Shown: piece after piece, positions 57,546-64,000 of the stretch
Layout: every line of letters begins with the position of its first letter
Position numbering within the stretch: position 1 is the stretch's first letter
DNA from: Blastobasis lacticolella
Taxonomy: Eukaryota > Arthropoda > Insecta > Lepidoptera > Blastobasidae
Reading direction: 5' to 3'
NCBI GenBank assembly: GCA_905147135.1
Contig: LR990053.1
Coordinates: 13,962,501 to 14,026,500, forward strand
Length of the DNA: 64,000 nt
Notes under the pieces: generated by a model
Seen by the model: the letters and a program-made list of their open reading frames with translations, nothing else
Database searches by the model: none
Told to the model about the DNA's origin: nothing
Program-made: the position numbers and the translations under genes

Positions 57546-57959
57546 ACAAGCATATTTATTTATTTTTGATACAAGTTATTTTATTTATCTTTCAAGAAAC
57601 GTAAGTTAGTTTTAAATACTGTAGGTATGAAATCCGGAGTAAACAAGTATGAAACCTTCTGACAATTTCAATTAAAAGAAAATTATCATGAGTTGATTTG
57701 AAAAAAATATTGTTACTGAGAATCGACTGTCGACAATTAAAGTTTGGTGGTAAATTGCATTTCGCTGTTGACTGTTTTTGCCGATGTCTGCAATTAAGCA
57801 ATTGGGGTGCCAGTATCCTAATTACTAACTACGAATGTTAAAGTTATTAAACAATTCCTGAGATATTATCTCACATTGTGAGTCACATATTTTTACATCG
57901 TGTATAACAAATTACATGTTAAATTGTCAGATTTTCGAAAATATGGCGATCATTAGCTG

Positions 57960-58080
57960 GAAAAAGCAGATCGTGGTATGAAGAAACGTCTTGCGCCGGC
58001 TGTAGGCAGTATAAACAAGCGTCATGCAACAGACAATCCCTTGTCACGCAAAGCGATCGTGGACGTGCTCGTAAGTACTA
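57960..58080 (+). other. Short open frame ending at a donor-like site
   Basis: From ATG 57,978 the frame reads MKKRLAPAVGSINKRHATDN, PLSRKAIVDVL, where GTGCTC|GTAAGTAC gives a good 5' splice site. No pyrimidine-rich acceptor precedes it and no promoter is visible. A possible first exon, weak. Confidence 0.12.
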
Positions 58081-58692
58081 TTTTTTCTGTAAATATTTAC
58101 CGGCTAATATTATATACGCTAAAGTTTATAAGGATATTTGGAGGGGAGTTGCGGGGCCCCACCACTACCTCAGGGTCCCATCCTATCACCTGCTCGCGGC
58201 AGAGTTTAAATAAAGATGGCACGAAACCGCTTCCAATGAAAGCGCTTTCCTAGCAGTATCACCGCTAGCCACTGAACCGGGATTTACCGCTAGGATAAGG
58301 ATGAAGGATGGATGTTTGATGCTCCTTTCGTTTGATTCTTGAAGGATTGTAGCGTATGTCCCAGAATGTATAGATAGGCTCTAATTTTATTTTGAAATTT
58401 AAAGTGATTTCCACGTTTCCACTCTGGATCAACCATCTGCATTTGATAAAATGCACGGGTACGATTCAAATACTAAACAAAATATGAAACATAATGTAGG
58501 TATAATATAAAAAATTTAATATGCGGCTGAAGCTACAGAGAAAATCTCGTGTACTCTCAATAAGCAGCTTTATTACCACGTTACGTATTACTTATACGGA
58601 AAGCTCGTTTACGTGTCCATCAAAATAAAAAATTCCCATTAAATTTTAAATTTGCACTGGAATAAACTGGTTTACAGTATGTTTACCGTGCA

Positions 58693-58741
58693 TTACTATC
58701 GTACATAATCCCCAGTGTCCGGGGATTATGGACGACAGTAA
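58693..58741. repeat. Imperfect 21-bp-stem hairpin
   Basis: TTACTATCGTACATAATCCC+C pairs with GGGGATTATGGACGACAGTA+A, three mismatches, with a 7-base AGTGTCC loop. Confidence 0.7.
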
Positions 58742-58749
58742 CAACAAAC

Positions 58750-59510
58750 GAAACCGCCCAGGTGCCGCGATGTGGGTAATCCAAAAATATCTTGTCGCTA
58801 CCAACGCCATTGCTCCCAGATAATCCTCTTGCCTCGCCGTTCTGTTATTATCTTGTTGATCGACCTTTTGTCTGGATCGTGTTTATTTTGTTTCCCGCTT
58901 GTTTTATCTTTGTCTTATACCGCGTTTCGACTAATTTAGATTGAGTTCGCTTTCATCAATTAGGAATAGACTTGTAGCAATGAAAGGAATTCAAATTATG
59001 TAAGATACCTATGCCAGAACTAGTTTACCTATTATTAATATTCTAGGTAATAGGTAGGTACTTGAATCCACCATTGAAATAAGAGCTGTGCAACAATATG
59101 AAAGCGTATCAGATAGTAACGAAACAATTCTTTTTCCATCTGAATTTTCCAGCGATCAGTGCCAACTCCACTCAGACGGGAGAGACTGATGGGACACTTT
59201 GTAGACCAATAAAAGCCGTAAACTGACTAATTTATCATCTGAAAGACCTCCAGACGTTCCCTGTCAGTGCGACTGTAGACTGCAGAGGCGGTATCAACGA
59301 AAAGTTGGAAGCGTAACACGCCATTTTGTTGACATCTTTATAGTGGAGCGGTCAGCCAACTCCGATTTGTCTGCTTCGCCGTCTACGCTACACTGGATGT
59401 GAGGAAGACAACATATTTACGAAAATGTCTGAATTAGGTAATTCTCGTGTTGTTTTGTGGTAGTTTCCTCACTTGTAGTCGAGCTTTAGTGATATGCTTT
59501 GTATAATAAG
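58750..59510. other. Unique sequence, possible promoter-like part
   Basis: 59,140-59,437 is GC-richer and ends AAAATGTCTGAATTAG|GTAATT, a short MSEL start with a donor-like site. TCAGT at 59,156-59,160 could be an initiator. Suggestive only. Confidence 0.12.
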
Positions 59511-59513
59511 ATC

Positions 59514-59712
59514 TATATCTACACATAGTACAGAACAAAGTCGCTTCCCGCCGTCTATCCGTATGAATCTACGTATATATTTATGTACGCTTAGATCTTT
59601 TAAACTACACAACGGATTTTAATGCGATTAAAAAGGTTTATAAGCAAGAAAAAAGGATAGGTAGGATAAAAGTAGGTGTATGGTGGAGTAGAATGGGTTT
59701 GCTAGTAATATA
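59514..59712 (-). repeat. Family E dispersed repeat
   Basis: GAACAAAGTCGCTTCCCGCC, GTACGCTTAGATCTTTTAAA, TTTATAAGCAAGAAAAAAGG and a GCTAG end, in the same order as 12,397-12,558. Confidence 0.65.
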
Positions 59713-60206
59713 TAGCCTGTTCTTAATGATAGGCCTACTACGAAAATATTCGTAGGTTACTCAATCACACCGAGACAAATAAGTGTCCATCGACATTCAC
59801 TTATTGCTTTCAATTTATTTTCAAGTCAAGAGAAGTGGATGACGCGGTTTCATTGAAGAAGAAAAAACGAGTACTTTAAAGGTACTTTAAATTTTACGAT
59901 TCGTTCCTAGGAATATCCATGTTGTGCAAAAAAGAGAAATGATTTTGCTTTACGGTTCAAGAGCTTATAAACTTAAGTTTATTGTTGATAATAATGTTTT
60001 AACGTGGTTTAAACAAGATTTCGAGCTTAAGTCTTGGAAGTCAAAATATAAAGTGAAGACTTATTATTATTTTGATCGATTCAAATCGCTGTGGCCGTTA
60101 CATATATTTTAAATAAAAACAATAAGGTGTGTAGTAGTTAGGGAGTGGACGGTTAGAATATGCAATTAGTTAAAACTAGGAAATAGTAGTGTTTCAAAAA
60201 CGCGCC

Positions 60207-60258
60207 CACACGCATATACACACACACAAACAAACACACACACACACAAATACATACA
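60207..60258. repeat. (CA)n microsatellite, imperfect
   Basis: CACACA units interrupted by CGCATA, CAAACAAA and ending in ACATACAT. Confidence 0.9.
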
Positions 60259-60454
60259 TCGCAGTACTAAGAGGTGACTGATATATTTTTAAAATAATTA
60301 CTTTGTTAATTTTTTTGTTATTTTAACTTGTACACTTATCTAAGAGGGATCCATAACACAGGTTAACCTAGTTTGGACTCCTGGCTATTCAACTATTAGA
60401 TAGCTGATCAACAATTTGATATTTTTAAATGTTTTGGAAGAAAAATAAATAATA

Positions 60455-60570
60455 CCTTTTTTTTATGTCACACGGTAGGCAAACAGGCAAGCGAGTCACC
60501 TGATTGAAAGTGGTAACACCGAGAGTATAGCCAATGCGTTGCCCACCTCTATAACACGTTACTCTGGCAG
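60455..60570 (-). repeat. Family D LINE 3' UTR
   Basis: T run, then GGTAGGCAAACAGGCAAGCG, CACCTGATTGAAAGTGGTAA and CAATGCGTTGCCCACCTCTA, matching the reverse of the 33.3-33.4 kb tail. Confidence 0.65.
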
Positions 60571-60644
60571 CAAAAAGGCAAATGTCCCTCCACTGCCAAA
60601 TCAGTTACCAAATCAGTTGTTATAAGTTTCACATGTGTGTCTGT

Positions 60645-60790
60645 AGCTTTGTGTATCTGTCTGTGGCATCGTAGCTCCCAAACGGATGGACCGATTTCGA
60701 TGCGGTTCTCTTCATTTGAAAGCCAGTTTAATCGAGGTAGTTCTTAGTTTCATTAAAATCGATTCAGTAGTTTCCAAAATGTTAATAAAT
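60645..60790 (+). repeat. Dispersed repeat, unclassified
   Basis: GTCTGTGGCATCGTAGCTCC, then AACGGATGGACCGATTTCGA and AAAATCGATTCAGTAGTTTC are phrases I associate with a very common lepidopteran dispersed repeat. One copy only in this window. Confidence 0.4.
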
Positions 60791-60834
60791 GGAAACTTGG
60801 TGGGGGTTATCCCACTTTTTGTGTCGTTATTACA

Positions 60835-61200
60835 TTAGGAGCGTCGGTGGCCGAGCTGTTAGAGTATGCGACTCGTAAGCCAGAGGTCCCTGGTTCGAAT
60901 CCCGCTCCGGCCATGTACCAATGACAGTTTTCTGAGTTATGTATTAGTTGAATACTAACCGATGCTCTTACGGTGAGGAAAAATATCGTGATCAAACCTG
61001 CACATTCAGGCGACTGAATGTGTTACCATGATCCCATCTGGTCAGGTTCCCCTGGTAGCAGGGTCACGGAGGTCAGATGGCAGTCGCTCCAATGTAATTA
61101 CCTGACCTGTTAAATCCTGGATCATGGTCAAAGGCGGACCCCGGGCCCTCGTGCACGAGAGTAAAACCGGGACATTAACGCCAAGATGATTTTTTTATAG
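60835..61200 (+). mobile_element. Family B tRNA-SINE, reference copy
   Basis: The head carries an A box (TGGCCGAGCTGT, 60,848-60,859) and a perfect B box (GGTTCGAATCC, 60,892-60,902), so the pol III promoter looks intact. The body continues TACCAATGACAGTTTTCTGA, GATGCTCTTACGGTGAGG, CACATTCAGGCGACTGAATG, CCCCTGGTAGCAGGGTCACG, GGTCAGATGGCAGTCGCTCC and ends GGACATTAACGCCAAGATGA. GTTATTACA flanks it (60,826-60,834; 61,201-61,209). It is a SINE and not a tRNA gene because the acceptor stem does not close. Ten copies or fragments of the family lie in the window. Confidence 0.92.
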
Positions 61201-61751
61201 GTTATTACAATCTTAGGTATATATAACTTGCGATTTTATGTATTTCGCATAATCATCATGTTTTTAGGTATTTGATGATGCCAACATGTTATTTTATCAG
61301 ACCTTTAGCTTATGTAATAAATAATAGAGGTTTATGGAACGTTTATGAATAAGGAATTTTAAAATACGCTATAACATTTAGCCAATGAATGTTTTAAATG
61401 AATAATAGTGTGTTTTTATGAATAAGACCGTAAGTTTATTCCACATGTGCCAATGCAATTAGTATTGGCTCATAAAGAAGGAAATTCAGTAACTAGGTGC
61501 AGTTTTCTGTTTAATACTTATACAATGCAGTTAATTTAATAGAACGAAACGTCAACTTAATGGGTTATTGTTTCTTTGTTAATAATATAATTCCATTGTG
61601 TTGTGTTTGAGTTTGTAGTACTTATCGGTAAATATACGACTTTACTGTCATTTTAGTATGAGGTTAATGAAATAGTAACTTCTTGGTAATGTTTCGGTAT
61701 TATTTACCTGATTCACAAAAATACAAATTTAAACAAAATCATTTTGATTAA

Positions 61752-61862
61752 AGGAGCGTCCCATTGCCACCATGAACCAATGACTGTTTTCTGAGTTATG
61801 CGCATTAGTTGTATACTAACCGATGCCCTTACGGTGAGGGAGAACATCATGATACCATTTGT
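61752..61862 (+). repeat. Family B SINE with internal head deletion
   Basis: GGAGCGTC start is kept, then directly CCACCATGAACCAATGACTG, TTTTCTGAGTTATGCG and GATGCCCTTACGGTGAGGGA. About 60 bp holding both promoter boxes are missing. Confidence 0.7.
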
Positions 61863-61869
61863 AGCAATT

Positions 61870-63650
61870 TACCATTTGTAAAACCTATAATCGCGATTAA
61901 TCTGTTAGAAGTCGTTCCATTTGTAACTTTCGTAGCATAGTAGGGTTAGTACATTCAGCTGCAGAGTGAACGAATCCCCCGACATAGGTTTCATGCCTAC
62001 TGAACGATAAGCCTTATAGAATTTAAATAAGATCTTGCTTGTTTAAATGCGCGATAACATTTTTTTGTTTCTAATAACGGCATGAAGCTTAGCACCGTAT
62101 AAATGTCCACATACTACCTATTGTAATGGGATACTAGTCGCGCGAGACCGCTGTTCGTTTAATTTTTCCCACTGTTTGATGCGGCGATCGGAACTCTCGA
62201 TTGTCTGTAAACATTGTCGATGTTCGACGAACGCGCGCAATTGACAAGGCGATGATGTTGTTGCTAACTGATCTGATTAGTTATCTGCATCATCATGATC
62301 TCAGCCGTAGGACGTCCACTGCTGACACCGATCGACTCTGAGCCGTATACCCAATCCATCGTCCCTACGATCTTCATGTCCATCTCATGGCACGCTCACT
62401 AGATTAATATTTAGAAAATAATCACTAACCATTAATCTCGATTTGATCACGATGTAGATATTGCTATAAAATAAAAGGACGACTTTCATTTTCAATTCCG
62501 AACGTATCTACGCCCAAAGGCTCCGTGACAACCCCATATTACTCCTATCTCAACTTTCTCTCCGAGGCAGATATCGCCGATGTCAGTCAATCGGATGCAA
62601 ATGTATTCCTCTAGACAGCCTATAGCAACCGTTTTAAATATGGGTGTAAACTTGGTCGAAATGACATTGATATTCCGCCCCTCCCTCTGGCGATATTAAC
62701 AATGAACTGCGCGGGGGAAGGTGACCCTTCGCTTACCTTTTGCGACACTGGTTCCCCTTGAGCGATTCGCCTGTCAATTGGCTTGTCAACCAATGAATTA
62801 ACGCGATCAGTAATGGCGTCAACATTGTTTTCAATGACATTGTTCCATTGGTTAAGTCAACACGCACAGAGTCCCCCTCCGGCGCCTGACTGGTTTAACA
62901 AGAGCGGACTCATTAGCCGAGTCTCAGAACAACTCATAATTTAATAGCGTGCCACCAACATATTTCAAGTCGCCGGTAGCTGGTTGCTGTTGCAACGGAA
63001 TTTTTATAAATATCCCCCTGATTAAAGATTAATAGTGTTCAAATTGAAGTTTGTATCAGCATTTGTCGTAAATAAGTAAGTTAATGTCGATAAAGTGGGC
63101 CGTTTTGTAATACTTAAATCGAGTTTTTAGCTATGGAATGGTTATTCTATGGAGAGTTTGAAATTGTAACTGTTACTTTTACGAAAAAGTCAATAATATT
63201 TAGGCAAAAATCTATCATTTTTGTTTTACAATCGGCGCATGTTAGCTACCTTACTTATCTATTACTTACCGATATTATATTACCTATTGACTTGAAGTGA
63301 ATTATTTCCTACCACGAGTGACCCAGGTAAACACTTGATCTCCACTCTAACTGCGTTCAGGCCAATAAAGATTTTATCTTTAGTGGGAACAAATGTAAAT
63401 GATCGACGCACCCTTAGATGGACGCTCCTACCTTTGGCAATAGGCACATTCTTTATCATTGCTTCATCTGCATACCTCCTGACATTTCTGTGCGTACAGT
63501 AATAAACATATATCCGTCTTCTTCAAGGTATTTCGATTAAATTGTTGTAGATACGAGTGTCTATTCAGTAAAGTAGCGTAGAGGTCCAATGAAGTCATTG
63601 CGACATTCCTACTGTGTAGTTCCGCTGTATTAGTAAGAAATATCTATCCA
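61870..63650. other. Low-repeat, partly GC-rich unique stretch
   Basis: CpG-rich parts at 62,140-62,240 (TCGACGAACGCGCGCAATTG) and 62,690-62,940. Only one repeat scrap: GCCGTAGGACGTCCACTGCT at 62,305, a common lepidopteran retroposon tail. It lies directly upstream of the candidate exon at 63,909, so regulatory DNA is plausible. Confidence 0.3.
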
Positions 63651-63654
63651 TTGT

Positions 63655-63838
63655 AATGAAACCTGCACATTCAGGCGACTGAATGTGTTCCCATGATCCA
63701 ATCTGGTCAGGTTCCCCTGATATCAGATGGCAATCGCTTCAATGTAATTAACTGTTCTGCCAAATCCTGGATGGTGGTCAAAGCGGACTCTCGCGCGCAA
63801 GACCGCAACCAGGATAATAATGCTACAATGGTTATTAT
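63655..63838 (+). repeat. Family B SINE, 5'-truncated
   Basis: CCTGCACATTCAGGCGACTG, GTTCCCATGATCCAATCTGG and GCCAAATCCTGGATGGTGGT follow the SINE order; the tRNA head is absent and the CTGGTAGCAGGGTCACGGAG part is reduced. Confidence 0.75.
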
Positions 63839-63908
63839 TTTTAAGTATTTAGTAAGAAATATCTATTGACTGAGAATAATGTTCTTATTTTACTACTTTT
63901 TCTCTCAG

Positions 63909-64000
63909 CATGTATCACATGTAGACGTACAGCTGAACCTTAACGGCCACTCCTCTCCATTGACTCCCCGTCCTGAGCCATATAGTTCCACCTTATCTTA
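63909..64000 (+). CDS. Candidate coding exon, open to window end
   Basis: TTACTACTTTTTCTCTCAG (ending 63,908) is a strong 3' splice site with a ~20-base pyrimidine-rich tract. The frame beginning at the first exon base is open for 30 codons to the window edge: HVSHVDVQLNLNGHSSPLTP then RPEPYSSTLS. The other two frames have stops (TAG, TAA) within 12 codons. The peptide is Ser/Pro-rich, as in disordered parts of transcription factors, but the gene is not recognised. Partial: the donor or end lies outside the window. Confidence 0.4.

Noticed and set aside
60838..60915. tRNA gene
   Set aside because: Same reason: head of a family B SINE.
1..64000. CRISPR array, prophage, bacterial operon or integrated virus
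   Set aside because: No regularly spaced repeats, no dense bacterial-type genes, and no viral frames; the sequence is eukaryotic and repeat-derived.
1..64000. LTR retrotransposon or autonomous DNA transposon
   Set aside because: No paired long terminal repeats, integrase or transposase frame was seen; only non-autonomous inverted-repeat elements and LINE/SINE debris.

Overview
This is AT-rich nuclear DNA of an arthropod, most likely a moth or butterfly (Lepidoptera). The evidence is the repeat content: several 5'-truncated non-LTR retrotransposon (LINE) tails of the kind common in lepidopteran genomes, tRNA-derived SINEs, a ~260-bp retroposon with a GTGTGGTG start and a GATGAT tail, short (TTAGG)n tracts, and many short inverted-repeat elements. 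There are no bacterial-type operons, no viral genome and no CRISPR array. No protein-coding gene can be followed with certainty, so the window reads as intergenic or long-intron sequence. I found no clear new multi-gene system.

Layout. 0-9 kb: one LINE tail (612-835), a short inverted-repeat cluster (1.73-1.95 kb), a reverse-transcriptase scrap (2.64 kb), and CpG-rich patches at 6.8 and 7.7 kb; the second precedes an open frame ending in a splice-donor-like site. 9-25 kb: the densest repeat region. It has two clear nested insertions (a LINE in a LINE at 9.7-10.2 kb, a LINE in a short retroposon at 17.0-18.0 kb), a LINE tail carrying a 29-bp hairpin (18.2 kb), and a tRNA-headed SINE (20.6 kb). 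25-41 kb: sparse LINE debris, including an uninterrupted 172-codon LINE C-terminus on the minus strand (33.4-33.9 kb) and several kilobases in which I see nothing. 41-43 kb: a candidate 34-bp micro-exon (minus), a MITE-like element, a foldback and a perfect 32-bp-stem hairpin. 43-56 kb: several short retroposons with exact target-site duplications (11, 12 and 18 bp) and a SINE split by a LINE. 56-64 kb: more SINE copies, a CA microsatellite, a GC-rich stretch at 62-63 kb, and a strong splice acceptor followed by a frame open to the window end (63,909-64,000).

Because families recur in the window, uninterrupted copies act as empty-site references for interrupted ones, so insertion order can be read directly. 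Quasi-palindromes have arisen inside repeats at least three times (18.3, 48.2, 55.6 kb), which suggests template switching. Family letters used below: A, ~260-bp GTGTGGTG/GATGAT retroposon; B, ~360-bp tRNA-SINE; C, second tRNA-SINE; D, LINE with an FKRYIRGLFRGGQRI-like end; E, ~200-bp CTAG-ended repeat; F, LINE whose tail ends in a TTACCA(C/T)(C/T)AGGTGAGAT-like segment. The letters are mine, not database names.
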